In this document: in pieces, positions 29,864-39,403 of the stretch
How positions within the stretch are numbered: the stretch's first letter is position 1
How the letters are laid out: each line of letters begins with the position of its first letter
Origin: Psychrobacter sp. 4Dc
GTDB taxonomy: Bacteria > Pseudomonadota > Gammaproteobacteria > Pseudomonadales > Moraxellaceae
Direction of reading: 5' to 3'
NCBI RefSeq assembly: GCF_002836715.1
Contig: NZ_PJAT01000097.1
Span: 31,168 to 95,167, forward strand
DNA: 64,000 nt
Made by a program: the position numbers and the translations under genes
Notes under the pieces: generated by a model
The model's database searches: none
Seen by the model: only the letters and a program-made list of their open reading frames with translations
Told to the model about the DNA's origin: nothing

Positions 29864-29950
29864 AATGTCAGGCTACGATATATGGATATAAGTAACCAGT
29901 GTAGCAGATTTCGCAGGTTGCTAATTGTTTATCCGCGCTTTATCGGTCGC

Positions 29951-30706
29951 TTATCGATGACGCAATATCAAGTTGAGCCCTAATACGATCATCGCAGTAC
30001 CCAATACGCGGTCGATCCAATGCTCAAACCTTTGGAAGCGTCGATGTACCGCAGGGATAGAGAGTAGCATGACGACCGTACTAAACCACGCCATCTGTAA
30101 CACCATCATCCATACACCATAAATAGCCAATTGCCAAAGCGGGATATCAGGCGACAATACAAGAGTAAAAATAGCTACAAAATATACAGGGGCTTTTGGA
30201 TTAAAAACATTACAAAGGAATCCGCGACGCAACGTAGCAAAGGTAGATTCGCCATTACTAGGCAATTTTTCGATAGTGGTTTCTTTGGTTGTAGGTGTGG
30301 TTTGGCTAGCAAGCGCATCTTGCGAAGCGTGAGCGCTTGAATCTACTTGTGAGTCTGTTTTTTCCAAAGGATGTGTTTTTTCAAAAAGTTGAACGGTCTC
30401 TAAATCTGCTGGTTTTTTAGGCTTGGCTTGGATACCTTGCCAACCTAAATAAATCAGATAGCTGCCCCCCAACCATTTAATAGTAGTCAATAACGGCTGC
30501 GAATGAGCAATGACAGTCGCCAGTCCTAATACAGAATAGATAATATGGACGGCAAGACCTAAGGTAATACCGAGACTGCAAATCAAACCTGTGCGTCGAC
30601 CTTTTGCTAATGTCTGCTGCGAGACTAAGACAAAATCAGGGCCAGGTGAGGCTGCAGCCAATAGATGTACGCTAGTGATGAGTAAAAAACCGTGCCAAAA
30701 TTCCAT
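29951..30706 (-). CDS. LysE/RhtB-family amino acid exporter
   Basis: Family members export amino acids or homoserine lactones across the inner membrane. The N-terminal block SPGPDFVLVSQQTLAKGRRTG is the LysE/RhtB hallmark. About six hydrophobic segments are visible. A long hydrophilic insert (about residues 110-165, Lys/Thr/Ser-rich) sits in the central loop and makes the protein longer (251) than the usual 205. I use the ATG at 30706 (AGAG six bases upstream); the frame is open to 30748. The substrate is unknown. Confidence 0.88.
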   Translation of the reverse strand: MEFWHGFLLITSVHLLAAASPGPDFVLVSQQTLAKGRRTGLICSLGITLGLAVHIIYSVLGLATVIAHSQPLLTTIKWLGGSYLIYLGWQGIQAKPKKPADLETVQLFEKTHPLEKTDSQVDSSAHASQDALASQTTPTTKETTIEKLPSNGESTFATLRRGFLCNVFNPKAPVYFVAIFTLVLSPDIPLWQLAIYGVWMMVLQMAWFSTVVMLLSIPAVHRRFQRFEHWIDRVLGTAMIVLGLNLILRHR

Positions 30707-30935
30707 AAAATACTCTGAACCATATTTAGACCTGCAACATAGTTGCACTTATCGTAAATGAGGTCAACTTTTATCGATTTTTGCACTATGCGAGTCATCT
30801 CTATGGCTTGTGTTATAGAACGAGGGTGTCTATATTAAAGGTGACTTATCGCTCAATCTCTACCGATAAAGTATCGAGATTCGACTATATAACCACTCAT
30901 TATATTCCAATAATTACTTTAACAAGGATGGAACC

Positions 30936-31736
30936 ATGACTACGGATAGTAACGCCACAGAAAACCGCATCACTTATAACACCCAAGGCCATGTTTGCCT
31001 TGTCGGGCTAAACCGTGCCAATAAACGCAACGCCTTTGACAGTCATATGATTGCCCAACTGTCTGACGCCATGACTCGCTACGAGGCGGACGATAACTTA
31101 CGCTGTGCGCTGATATTTGCCCATGGTGATCACTTCACTGCTGGGCTAGATTTGGTAGAGCTGCAAGACAAGCTAAACGATGGCGTGTTTGAGTTTAATG
31201 ATGATCAAATCGACCCATGGGGTATCAGTGGAAAACTGCGCACCAAACCAGTGGTCGTCGCGGTAAAAGGTACTTGCTTCACTGTGGCTATCGAGCTGAT
31301 GCTAAATAGCGACGTGGTCATCGCTAGTGATAACTGTAACTTTGCACAAATGGAAGTCCAGCGCGGCATTATGCCATTTGGTGGCGCAACGGTACGCTTT
31401 GTCGCCGCTGCTGGCTGGCAAAAAGCCATGCCGTATCTACTCACTGGTAAAGCATTCGATGCGCAAACGGCCGATAGGCTGAATTTGGTCAGCGAAGTGG
31501 TAGCAAATGGTTCTGAATATGAGCGTGCATTGACGCTAGCCCAAGAGGTCTGTAAAGCCGCCCCTTTGGGTGTGAGAGGGGCATTGTCTTCAGCACAAGA
31601 TGCCAGCCGTAATGGTGCAGCAACGGCATTGGCCAATATCCATAGCTATCTGCCGCCGCTGTTTCATTCAGAAGATGCAAAAGAAGGGGTAATGGCGATG
31701 GTTGAGAGACGTGAGGCTGAGTTTAAGGGGCGTTAA
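30936..31736 (+). CDS. Enoyl-CoA hydratase/isomerase (crotonase) family protein
   Basis: The 266-residue crotonase-fold protein has the opening LVGLNRANKRNAFDSHMIAQL, the oxyanion segment HFTAGLDLVELQ and the catalytic region TVAIELMLNSDVVIAS with FAQMEVQRGIMPFGG. Both glutamates that align with the hydratase acid/base pair (E in AIE and E in QME) are present, so hydratase activity is possible. The substrate cannot be told from sequence. Its neighbours (exporter, adhesin-like gene) give no pathway hint. AAGGATGG lies just upstream of the ATG. Confidence 0.9.
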   Translation: MTTDSNATENRITYNTQGHVCLVGLNRANKRNAFDSHMIAQLSDAMTRYEADDNLRCALIFAHGDHFTAGLDLVELQDKLNDGVFEFNDDQIDPWGISGKLRTKPVVVAVKGTCFTVAIELMLNSDVVIASDNCNFAQMEVQRGIMPFGGATVRFVAAAGWQKAMPYLLTGKAFDAQTADRLNLVSEVVANGSEYERALTLAQEVCKAAPLGVRGALSSAQDASRNGAATALANIHSYLPPLFHSEDAKEGVMAMVERREAEFKGR

Positions 31737-31845
31737 TATTAATACAGTTTAAGAGTGTTTCTCATACGCAAAAGATAAAAGGACGATATGTGCACTTACC
31801 TTTTAAACTTCCGTAAAAATCCTATTTAATCAAACATACCAACCA

Positions 31846-31873
31846 AAAAAACCTCGCAATTGCGAGGTTTTTT
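31846..31873. terminator. Bidirectional terminator between the crotonase and YadA-head genes
   Basis: A perfect 28-base palindrome (AAAAAACCTCGCAA and its complement) with A-run and T-run can end transcription in both directions between the convergent genes. Confidence 0.9.
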
Positions 31874-31947
31874 CATTTTATCGAGTATTACTGACTTATC
31901 TAGCATGGCTGGTTATAGCTATACCAGTGTTATTGGCTCAACTATAA

Positions 31948-32766
31948 TTATTTAGCTTTCTGGTAGTAATCAACCATCATCGTACCTAAAGTGCCGTTAT
32001 TATCGATCGTGACGATTCTGACCGTACCTGATTGTGCTGCAGTACTCGACTGCACTTGTCCAGCGTTACCTAACACGACTTGGTTGTCTTTAGACGCCTT
32101 TGCCTCGTTACCGATAGCGATACTGTTCATGCCGCCTGCCATAGATTTATTACCGACCGCCACCGAAGTTGTGCCTTGTGCCATAGCCGCTTCACCAATA
32201 GCGGTAGAGCGCATACCGCTTGCATTGGCTAGATGACCAAACGCTTGTGCGCGTTCAGCGGTAGCTTTTGACTGCCAACCGATAGAGGTTGAGCCTAGAC
32301 CAGCGGCATTAGCTTCACCGCCTACGGCTGTTGCTGAATTTAGACCTGCATTGGCTTTATTCCCGACAGCAACTGTATCATTATTGCCACCTGCCATAGC
32401 TGCCTCACCGACAGCGGTAGAGCGTACACCACTTGCATTGGCTAGATGACCAAAAGCTTGTGCACGTTCGGCAGTGGCTTTTGATTGCCAACCAATAGAG
32501 GTTGAGCCTAGACCAGCAGCGTTAGCTTGACCGCCAACGGCAGTAGCTGAGTTTAATCCTGCATTGGCCTGACTACCGATGGCAACGGTATCATTGGTGC
32601 CGCTAGTTGTGGCAGCGTTGCCGAGAGTGATGGCGGTGCTGCTAGCTGCGTTTGCAGTCTGATGGTCAGTTCCTGTTGCCATAGCAGTGCAAGAAGCGGT
32701 TGCGGCAATGGCAAAGGTGAGGGCACTAATCTTTAGTACTGATTTTGGTAAAAAGTCCATTTTCAT
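31948..32766 (-). CDS. Exported YadA-head-like repeat protein without a membrane anchor
   Basis: The 272 residues start with a signal sequence (LPKSVLKISALTFAIAATAS); a Cys at 26 may be a weak lipobox. Then come head-type repeats of about 14 residues with the pattern S/T-x-A-V/I-G, as in the left-handed beta roll of YadA adhesins. A 71-residue block (58-128) is duplicated at 129-199. The C-terminal part (NQVVLGNAGQVQSSTAAQSG) ends in about 30 ordinary residues. There is no coiled-coil stalk and no four-strand YadA barrel anchor, so it cannot be a canonical trimeric autotransporter. It may be a truncated relic, a lipoprotein or a secreted head-only protein. Confidence 0.8.
   Translation of the reverse strand: MKMDFLPKSVLKISALTFAIAATASCTAMATGTDHQTANAASSTAITLGNAATTSGTNDTVAIGSQANAGLNSATAVGGQANAAGLGSTSIGWQSKATAERAQAFGHLANASGVRSTAVGEAAMAGGNNDTVAVGNKANAGLNSATAVGGEANAAGLGSTSIGWQSKATAERAQAFGHLANASGMRSTAIGEAAMAQGTTSVAVGNKSMAGGMNSIAIGNEAKASKDNQVVLGNAGQVQSSTAAQSGTVRIVTIDNNGTLGTMMVDYYQKAK
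32170..32595 (-). repeat. In-frame 213-bp tandem duplication in the YadA-head gene
   Basis: Two adjacent 213-base units (32383-32595 and 32170-32382), 71 codons each, encode nearly the same peptide (NDTVA.. through ..GEAAMA). Third-position differences show the duplication is not very recent. Confidence 0.85.
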
Positions 32767-33132
32767 TCTTCATTCCTTTTTGTTAGCCTTGATGGCTTAT
32801 TAGATAGTTTGGGTAGATGTTGATAGATTATAATCATGGCAACATCAGCGCACTCTGGCATAAATAACTTTATGATAGATAGAGTCCGAAACCTTAATGT
32901 AGCATTATTTTTTAACTATTATTCAAATAATGTTTACTTTATATCTTTGAAGGTTATTTAAGCCGATAAATGGATAATTAAGGTCTAAAAGCACTTTAAT
33001 TATTTGTAAAAAATCGAATGCGCCTTAATCTACTAGAGCAGATAGCGTAGCGTATATTTATAATATAGTGCACATATTGCGCTGTGTTTTCGACGTTCCA
33101 AACCATTATTATTCCAAATAAGAAGAGTACCA
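32767..33132. other. Divergent gap between the YadA-head gene and malY-like gene
   Basis: These 366 AT-rich bases must hold two divergent promoters. AAGAAGAG lies just before the plus-strand ATG. I see no RNA gene or conserved ORF. Confidence 0.5.
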
Positions 33133-34290
33133 ATGCAATATAACTTTGATGAAATAATCGACAGACGCGATACCGGTTCACTCAAGTGGCACTATAACGA
33201 TGACACGATTGCGCTATGGGTAGCAGATATGGATTTTAAGGCTGCCACACCGATATTAAGCGCGGTTGAGCAAGTCATGCAGCATGGCATCTTGGGTTAT
33301 ACCAAACCTACTGACGCTTTATATAACTCGATTATTAACTGGCATGGTAAGCGTTATGACTTGCGGTTAGAGAAGCAGAATATCTTGTTTTCCCCTGGTG
33401 TCGTGCCAAGCCTAGCGCTGATGATGAATGTCTTTACCAAGGTAGGCGAGACGGTAATGGTCAACGATCCTATCTATACGCCTTTTATGAGCAAGGTTGA
33501 GCAAAATGGTCGTAAGCTTGTGCTCTCTGCATTAAAGGAAGTTGATGGCAAGTATCATCTAGACTTGGCGGATATCGAAGCCAAAATCATCGAGCATGAC
33601 GTTAAGCTTTATTTGCTGTGCAATCCGCACAATCCTGGCGGGCGCGTGTGGACGAGGGATGAGCTGGAAGCGCTACTGGCCATTTGTAAAAAGTACAATG
33701 TGGCGATTGTTAGTGATGAGATTCATCAAGATTTGACCTTGATTGGTCATACGTTTACGCCATTTCTGACGCTGGCAGAAGGCTATGAGCACAACATAGT
33801 CAGCCTGACCTCAATGACCAAAACTTTTAATATCGCAGGTATCAAAGGCTCTATGATATTTGCTAAAGATAAAGCGCTAATCAAAAAAATCAGTCAGCAG
33901 CAGCAGTTAAACGATGAGTACGAGCTGAATTTATTTGCTTATACGGCCATGCGTAGTGCTTACGAGCACGGCGGTGAGTGGTTAGAGCAGGCGCTTAGTT
34001 ATATCGAGGCCAATATTGAATTAACGGTGCAGTTTTTAAATGAGCATTTGCCTGATATTAAAATCATGCGCCCAGAAGCATCGTACCTAATTTGGCTAGA
34101 TTGCTCAGCATATAGTCAAGACGATCAGGCGCTGTATGATGCGCTTAGAGCTGCTAAAGTTGAGCTAAACGCTGGCATTAAATATGGCGAGGAAGGACAT
34201 TTAAAAATGCGTTTAAATGTGGCCTGTCCTAAAGAGACATTGATAGAAGGGTTGAATCGCATTCATGCAGCGTTGGGTGATATTACGTAG
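33133..34290 (+). CDS. MalY/PatB-type PLP-dependent aminotransferase (cystathionine beta-lyase-like)
   Basis: The 385 residues show the MalY/PatB family opening YNFDEIIDRRDTGSLKWHYN followed by WVADMDFKAATPI. The PLP lysine lies in SLTSMTKTFNIAGIKGS. LLCNPHNPGGRVWT and VSDEIHQDL provide the Asn and Asp contacts. Family members cleave cystathionine or cysteine C-S bonds, and some also transaminate. Whether the target is cystathionine, cysteine or another thiol compound cannot be told. No met genes are nearby. Confidence 0.92.
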   Translation: MQYNFDEIIDRRDTGSLKWHYNDDTIALWVADMDFKAATPILSAVEQVMQHGILGYTKPTDALYNSIINWHGKRYDLRLEKQNILFSPGVVPSLALMMNVFTKVGETVMVNDPIYTPFMSKVEQNGRKLVLSALKEVDGKYHLDLADIEAKIIEHDVKLYLLCNPHNPGGRVWTRDELEALLAICKKYNVAIVSDEIHQDLTLIGHTFTPFLTLAEGYEHNIVSLTSMTKTFNIAGIKGSMIFAKDKALIKKISQQQQLNDEYELNLFAYTAMRSAYEHGGEWLEQALSYIEANIELTVQFLNEHLPDIKIMRPEASYLIWLDCSAYSQDDQALYDALRAAKVELNAGIKYGEEGHLKMRLNVACPKETLIEGLNRIHAALGDIT

Positions 34291-34511
34291 TAAACCTAGT
34301 AAATGGCTGATGAATAGAGAAGAAGATAGTTTGCTCGTAATTGGGTTTGCTATCTACTCTTTGCTTATTTTTATCCTTACTTAGGGAGTAATTATTCAAA
34401 TTGAGGGTATGCGCGAATAATAATCGTGAATAATTAACCATCTAATAGCCAATAGAGGGCGTAAACTTGTTAAAATAGGGCACCAATTTATCTATTGATG
34501 GATATCGATTT

Positions 34512-36122
34512 ATGACCACTGCTGCTGCCACTCCTGCAATCAAAGAAGATCGCATCTTAATCCTCGATTTTGGCTCGCAATATAGCCAGTTAATCGCCCG
34601 CCGTGTGCGCGATTCAGGGGTGTTTTGTGAGATGTTCCCTTATGATATCGACACTCAGCGCATCATCGATTTTGGCGCAAAAGGCGTCATTTTGTCAGGT
34701 GGCCCTGAGAGCGTCCACGCAGAAAACAGCCCACGTATCAACGATGCGGTATTTGATCTAGGCGTGCCAGTACTAGGTATCTGCTACGGTATGCAAGCAA
34801 TGGCAGATCGTTTTGGCGGGCAAGTTCATGCCAGTGATATTCATGAGTTTGGTGCGGCGACTATCGAAGTAAATGGTCACTCGCAGCTGACTGACGGCAT
34901 CGAAGATAGCAAGACTGACGGCGCTGCTGCCAAACTAAACGTTTGGATGAGTCATGGTGACAAGGTCATCGAAGTACCTGAAGGCTTTGACATCATCGCT
35001 AGCACGCCAAGCTGTCCGATCGCGATTATGGCAAATGATGACAAGCAATACTACGGCCTACAGTTCCACCCAGAAGTCACGCATACGCTACAAGGTCAAG
35101 CGCTGCTTGGTCGTTTCGTGCATCAAATCTGTGAATGTGCAGGTGAGTGGACGCCAGACAATATCGCTGATATGCGTATCGCACAGTTAAAAGAGCAAAT
35201 CGGTGACAAGCAAGTATTGCTAGGTCTATCGGGCGGTGTTGATAGTTCAGTCGTTGCCGCGTTATTGCACAAAGCAATCGGCGATCAGCTGACTTGTGTG
35301 TTCGTTGATAACGGCCTATTGCGTCTGCATGAAGGTGACCAAGTCATGCAAATCTTTGCAGAAAACATGGGTGTAAAAGTCATCCGTGTTGATGCTGAAG
35401 ATTTGTTCTTGGATGCGCTAGCAGGCGAGTCTGATCCAGAGAAAAAACGTAAAATCATCGGCAAGACGTTCATTGACGTATTCGCTGATAGCGCGCGTCA
35501 AGTGAGTGAGCAGAGTGATGGTAAAGTCGTTGAATTCTTAGCACAGGGTACGATTTACCCAGACGTGATCGAATCTGCTAAGTCACATCAAGGCAAAGCT
35601 CATGTCATTAAGAGCCACCATAACGTAGGCGGTTTGCCAGATGACTTGGCATTTAAACTGATTGAGCCGTTACGTGATTTGTTCAAAGACGAAGTACGCA
35701 AGCTTGGTATTACGCTAGGGTTACCAGCCAAAATGATCTATCGTCATCCGTTCCCAGGTCCAGGTTTAGGTGTGCGTATTCTTGGTGAAGTTAAAAAAGA
35801 ATACGCTGATATCCTACGTTTGGCTGATGCTATCTTTATGCAAGAGCTTGAGCGCTCAGGCTGGTATGACAAGACGGCACAAGCATTTGCGGTATTCCAA
35901 CCAATCAAATCTGTCGGCGTGGTCGGCGATGGCCGCCGCTATGCATGGGTAATCGCGCTACGTGCAGTTGAGACCGTAGACTTTATGACGGCTCGCTTTG
36001 CGCATCTGCCGTATGATTTGATCGAGACCGTATCGAACCGCATTATGAATGAAATCGCTGAAGTATCACGCGTGACTTATGATGTATCGAGCAAGCCGCC
36101 TGCTACGATTGAGTGGGAATAA
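34512..36122 (+). CDS. guaA: GMP synthase (glutamine-hydrolysing)
   Basis: GuaA converts XMP to GMP with ATP and glutamine. The class-I glutaminase domain (about 14-215) has the nucleophile C91 in [12 protein letters not shown] and the His-Glu pair in [10 protein letters not shown]. The ATP pyrophosphatase domain has [20 protein letters not shown]. The C-terminal dimerisation domain ends [11 protein letters not shown], the universal end. The 536 residues include a short insert ([10 protein letters not shown]) in the glutaminase. guaB is not adjacent. The Shine-Dalgarno sequence before the ATG is weak. Confidence 0.97.
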   Translation: MTTAAATPAIKEDRILILDFGSQYSQLIARRVRDSGVFCEMFPYDIDTQRIIDFGAKGVILSGGPESVHAENSPRINDAVFDLGVPVLGICYGMQAMADRFGGQVHASDIHEFGAATIEVNGHSQLTDGIEDSKTDGAAAKLNVWMSHGDKVIEVPEGFDIIASTPSCPIAIMANDDKQYYGLQFHPEVTHTLQGQALLGRFVHQICECAGEWTPDNIADMRIAQLKEQIGDKQVLLGLSGGVDSSVVAALLHKAIGDQLTCVFVDNGLLRLHEGDQVMQIFAENMGVKVIRVDAEDLFLDALAGESDPEKKRKIIGKTFIDVFADSARQVSEQSDGKVVEFLAQGTIYPDVIESAKSHQGKAHVIKSHHNVGGLPDDLAFKLIEPLRDLFKDEVRKLGITLGLPAKMIYRHPFPGPGLGVRILGEVKKEYADILRLADAIFMQELERSGWYDKTAQAFAVFQPIKSVGVVGDGRRYAWVIALRAVETVDFMTARFAHLPYDLIETVSNRIMNEIAEVSRVTYDVSSKPPATIEWE

Positions 36123-36170
36123 TTATTCATATGCTATGATTGTAATATCAACGCAAAGGAGTGATGGACT

Positions 36171-37157
36171 ATGAAACTGGTTCATGTGGGACAAAACGAG
36201 TGGATGTTTGAAGATGACGTTAGCGATAAGTCGGCTGACAATAGATCAAATGCGCTTGGCGCTGGTAGAGCGCTTAATCTTAAAATAAAAGCCTTTGTAG
36301 ATGCCGAGGTAAAAAGAGGTCGTGATATCAACGATATTATGAATGAAGTCATGACCAAATTTCAGCATGAAATTGTGCAAGACTTTGATGAGCAGCCGCC
36401 AACCTCATTCCAAGTGATACAGATGACGCTGGAGAAAGAAGGTTATGAAGTGGCTCGTGATATTGCTCAGTTTTTAGTATTAGAGAATATGAATGACCCT
36501 GATGCTTACTTTAACTTAGCATTTTTGTGTGAGCAGCATGATGACAGCTTTTTAGCACTATTGAGTAGCCGCGAATGTATGCGCCTATACTTAGAGTATT
36601 TCCCCAAAAACTTTAATTGGCAAAAAAGTAAGCTGCCATGGGGCATCATGGAGAACCGTCCCTTTTTGCGAGCGCTGTTTCAGCTGGCAAATGTCTATGC
36701 TGACAATATGAGCTTTGATGAAGCCTGCGAGCAGGGAGAAAGGCTGCTACAAGTTTGCCCTAATGACAACCTAGGTATGCGTGAAGCGCTGATAGAATGG
36801 TACATGTTTACCGAAGAGTATCAGAAAATAATTCGAATTTGCGACAACTATCCAGAGGATATGCTTGCAAATATCGCTTTCGGTAAGGTGCTGGCTTACT
36901 GTTATCAAGATAAATTAGATAAGGCTGAAAAAGAGTGGGATATCGCAAAAGATAACTTGCCTGAAGTGGCGCATGAAATTCTTAAAAAGCGTCATCCTAG
37001 ACCACGCGGTATGGGTATCAATAGTTATGGTATCGAAATTGGTGGTAAAGAGCAGGCTTATCTCTACTGGCAAGATATGGGCGATTGGTGGGAAGAAAAT
37101 ACTACCGCTCAAACCCTGATTGAGAAAAAACGTGCTGAGAAAAAGAAGAAAAAATAA
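36171..37157 (+). CDS. TPR-like protein of unknown function
   Basis: I do not recognise a characterised family. The 328-residue protein is soluble and mostly helical. Its central part (about 135-240) resembles degenerate tetratricopeptide repeats: PDAYFNLAFLCEQHDDSFLAL, NRPFLRALFQLANVYADN, and ACEQGERLLQVCPNDNLGMRE, the last in the style of a TPR with PxDN. The C-terminal 20 residues are almost all Lys/Glu (ending KKRAEKKKKK). It starts 48 bp after guaA with AAAGGAG upstream and ends in a strong terminator, so it may be co-transcribed with guaA. No enzyme motif is seen. Confidence 0.75.
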   Translation: MKLVHVGQNEWMFEDDVSDKSADNRSNALGAGRALNLKIKAFVDAEVKRGRDINDIMNEVMTKFQHEIVQDFDEQPPTSFQVIQMTLEKEGYEVARDIAQFLVLENMNDPDAYFNLAFLCEQHDDSFLALLSSRECMRLYLEYFPKNFNWQKSKLPWGIMENRPFLRALFQLANVYADNMSFDEACEQGERLLQVCPNDNLGMREALIEWYMFTEEYQKIIRICDNYPEDMLANIAFGKVLAYCYQDKLDKAEKEWDIAKDNLPEVAHEILKKRHPRPRGMGINSYGIEIGGKEQAYLYWQDMGDWWEENTTAQTLIEKKRAEKKKKK

Positions 37158-37186
37158 TTTGATTTAGCGGCACTTCTCTTTAGTTA

Positions 37187-37214
37187 AAACACTCAACTTA
37201 GTTGGGTGTTTTTT
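37187..37214 (+). terminator. Terminator after the TPR-like gene
   Basis: An 11-bp stem (AAACACTCAAC/GTTGGGTGTTT, one G-T pair) with a three-base loop is followed by T's on the plus strand. Confidence 0.8.
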
Positions 37215-37232
37215 GTTTTAAACATAAAAGTT

Positions 37233-38081
37233 TTACTCGATAAGTTTTGCTTCGATAGCAGCAACTTTGTTTATTAACTTATTATTAAATTCTAAATGGC
37301 CTAAAGAGTAGTGAGCTTTTCGATGACAGGTAGGACATAACGCAATAACGTTTTGAGGTAAGTCCGCACCACCATCTGCCAATCTAGTTAGATGATGAAC
37401 TTCCAGATAAGGTCCAGATTTAGTTTCAAATGGCGCTGTCTCATTACATCCCTCGCATAAACCATTAGCTCTTTTTTTAGCATACAGCTTAATTGCTGTA
37501 CTACGGTTTTGAATAGACTGAATTTTTTCTTGAGTGCTTGCGTGGGTTGGTGTTGAACTTAAGGCAATTTCTCGTAATTGCTGTAATGATTTACCTTTAC
37601 TAGGCTTAATGATATAAACGGCTTTAGGGGCTTTAACTACTTTAGATGGCAGGGTTTGAGTTGTATCAATATTTTTAGTATTAACCATATCTAGATGAAA
37701 AATGATAGCGACACGAAGCTCGCCATTTCTATCTGGCCGTTCTTCAATATGATGAAAAACGTAATTACAATACCCTAAAAACCGTACAAAGCCTCGTGAT
37801 GTTGATTCGAAAAGTAGAATTTCTTTATTGTTTTTTTGATGATCATGAATTGCCAAATTACCTTTGGTCATTTTCATGTCACCTTCTTGGCCTTCACCCG
37901 TATATTTAAAGGTGCCGTTAGGGTCAAAATCATCAATATAGCCATATTCGCCGCCAGCATCGCCGGTAAAAATAAATATATAGGGATGCTCGGCAGGCGT
38001 TGCTATACCTCCATATTGCTGGCCCTTATATCTACCGTGTATATCAGCACGCCTATTATAAATTTTTCCTATCTCAAACAA
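37233..38081 (-). CDS. SRA-like plus HNH endonuclease, putative modified-DNA (type IV-like) restriction enzyme
   Basis: The 282 residues combine two parts. The N-terminal domain (about 1-150) reads FEIGKIYNRRADIHGRYKGQ, then QYGGIATPAEHPYIFIFTGD and FKYTGEGQEGDMKMTKGN, with late FES, the pattern of SRA-type domains that read modified bases, as in ScoMcrA-like enzymes. The C-terminal HNH nuclease (about 200-270) has GLCEGC, LEVHHLTRLADGG, NVIALCPTCHRKAH, with two Cys pairs for zinc and the HH-N-H metal ligands. I chose the TTG at 38081 because AAGGAAG lies five bases upstream. No methylase is nearby. The target modification is unknown. Confidence 0.8.
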   Translation of the reverse strand: MFEIGKIYNRRADIHGRYKGQQYGGIATPAEHPYIFIFTGDAGGEYGYIDDFDPNGTFKYTGEGQEGDMKMTKGNLAIHDHQKNNKEILLFESTSRGFVRFLGYCNYVFHHIEERPDRNGELRVAIIFHLDMVNTKNIDTTQTLPSKVVKAPKAVYIIKPSKGKSLQQLREIALSSTPTHASTQEKIQSIQNRSTAIKLYAKKRANGLCEGCNETAPFETKSGPYLEVHHLTRLADGGADLPQNVIALCPTCHRKAHYSLGHLEFNNKLINKVAAIEAKLIE

Positions 38082-38153
38082 TTTAACTTCCTTATTGTTA
38101 ATATTCCATAAAACCAATATAGTAAACTTAAGTTTGTTAAAGTCAATTAAAAA

Positions 38154-38184
38154 AGCGGTGCTCTTTCAGATAAAGAGCACCGCT
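38154..38184 (-). terminator. Terminator after the AcuI-like reductase
   Basis: A perfect 13-bp stem (AGCGGTGCTCTTT and complement) with a five-base loop is followed on the minus strand by a T-run. It separates the reductase transcript from the SRA-HNH gene. Confidence 0.88.
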
Positions 38185-38214
38185 ACTGTTTATAATATTT
38201 GTTCTGAAGAAAAC

Positions 38215-39219
38215 CTAACCCTTCACATTCACTATATAACGCCCAACCACTTTGCTCGACATAAAGCGATCTAAGTATTCTGGCGTTTGCTCTAGCGTAA
38301 TCTCTTCACCATAGCTCTCAAGATTAGGCAGCTTCATATCAGTGGCAACACGTTTCCAAATGGCTTCTTTATCTGCCAGTGGGATATAGACCGAGTCGAT
38401 ACCCAATAATGATACCGCTCTAGTGATAAACGGCATGACCGTCATTGAAAACTCAGCGCCACCTGCTAGACCACAGCTCGTCACCGCGCCGCCCGCTTTG
38501 GTTTGCTTGAGCAAATTAGCTAGATAATCGCCACCGAGCGTATCAATGGCATTGGCCCACAGCTCACGGCCGATAGGTTTGCTACCGATTTCATTGATCG
38601 TATCGCGATGACGGACTTCACTCGCGCCAAGATCTTTTAGATAATCGCTTTGTTCAGTCTTACCTGAGAAGGCGATAACCTCGTAGCCCAATTGACTTAA
38701 TATCGCGATACTGATACTACCCACGCCGCCTGTTGCGCCAGTCACAGCAACTGGGCCATCACTTGGTTTTGCGCCCATTTTCTCTAGCTTTTGCACACTT
38801 AGTGCTGCGGTTAGGCCGCCAGTACCATAGGTCATCGCTTCTTTTAGCGTCAGCGTTTCTGGGCAAGGTAGCGCCCACTCTGCTGGTATAGAGATCATCT
38901 GACCGAGACCGCCATCTGTGTCCATACCGAGATCATAGCCGAATACCAATACTTCTTGTCCTGCGCTAAATGTGCCTGACTTATCACTGACGACCACGCC
39001 AGCTGCGTCGATACCAGGGGTATGCGGGTACTGTTTGGTGATTCGTTTATTACCAGTGGCTGACATCGCATCTTTAAAGTTTAACGATGAATAATGCACT
39101 TCGATGAGCAAGTCATTCTCTGGCAAGTCACTAACTTTGCGTTCTTGAATGCTTTTTTTGAATTCACCATCGCTGGTTTCTTCGACGACTAAGGCTTTGA
39201 AAGTTGTATCGTTTGACAT
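38215..39219 (-). CDS. acuI: YhdH/AcuI-family acrylyl-CoA reductase (quinone oxidoreductase-like MDR)
   Basis: AcuI-type enzymes reduce acryloyl-CoA with NADPH. The 334 residues have the MDR opening, with the signature VHYSSLNFKDAMSATGN then YPHTPGIDAAGVV. The NADPH Rossmann motif VAVTGATGGVGSISIAIL follows at about 150. LKEAMTYGTGGLTAALSV and TSCGLAGGAEF are family-typical. There is no structural zinc site. Symbol acuI rests on family resemblance; a general NADPH:quinone oxidoreductase is the alternative. A second MDR gene lies directly upstream. Confidence 0.82.
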   Translation of the reverse strand: MSNDTTFKALVVEETSDGEFKKSIQERKVSDLPENDLLIEVHYSSLNFKDAMSATGNKRITKQYPHTPGIDAAGVVVSDKSGTFSAGQEVLVFGYDLGMDTDGGLGQMISIPAEWALPCPETLTLKEAMTYGTGGLTAALSVQKLEKMGAKPSDGPVAVTGATGGVGSISIAILSQLGYEVIAFSGKTEQSDYLKDLGASEVRHRDTINEIGSKPIGRELWANAIDTLGGDYLANLLKQTKAGGAVTSCGLAGGAEFSMTVMPFITRAVSLLGIDSVYIPLADKEAIWKRVATDMKLPNLESYGEEITLEQTPEYLDRFMSSKVVGRYIVNVKG

Positions 39220-39403
39220 GGTTATATCCTTATTAAATCTTATTATTTATGTTCATTGGCTTAGCGATAGATATGATTACTGCTACAGCAGAATGGTTAA
39301 AAAAGCCCACCGTATCTTATCGCTAATACACATGGGCTTTCTTATATTTGCTAATACCGCTGGTTTTTGCCCTTATTACGAAATTACGAGGCGAGTATAG
39401 GAA

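Noticed and set aside
31205..31636. 143-codon minus-strand ORF inside the crotonase gene
   Set aside because: It is an antisense shadow of a conserved coding gene.
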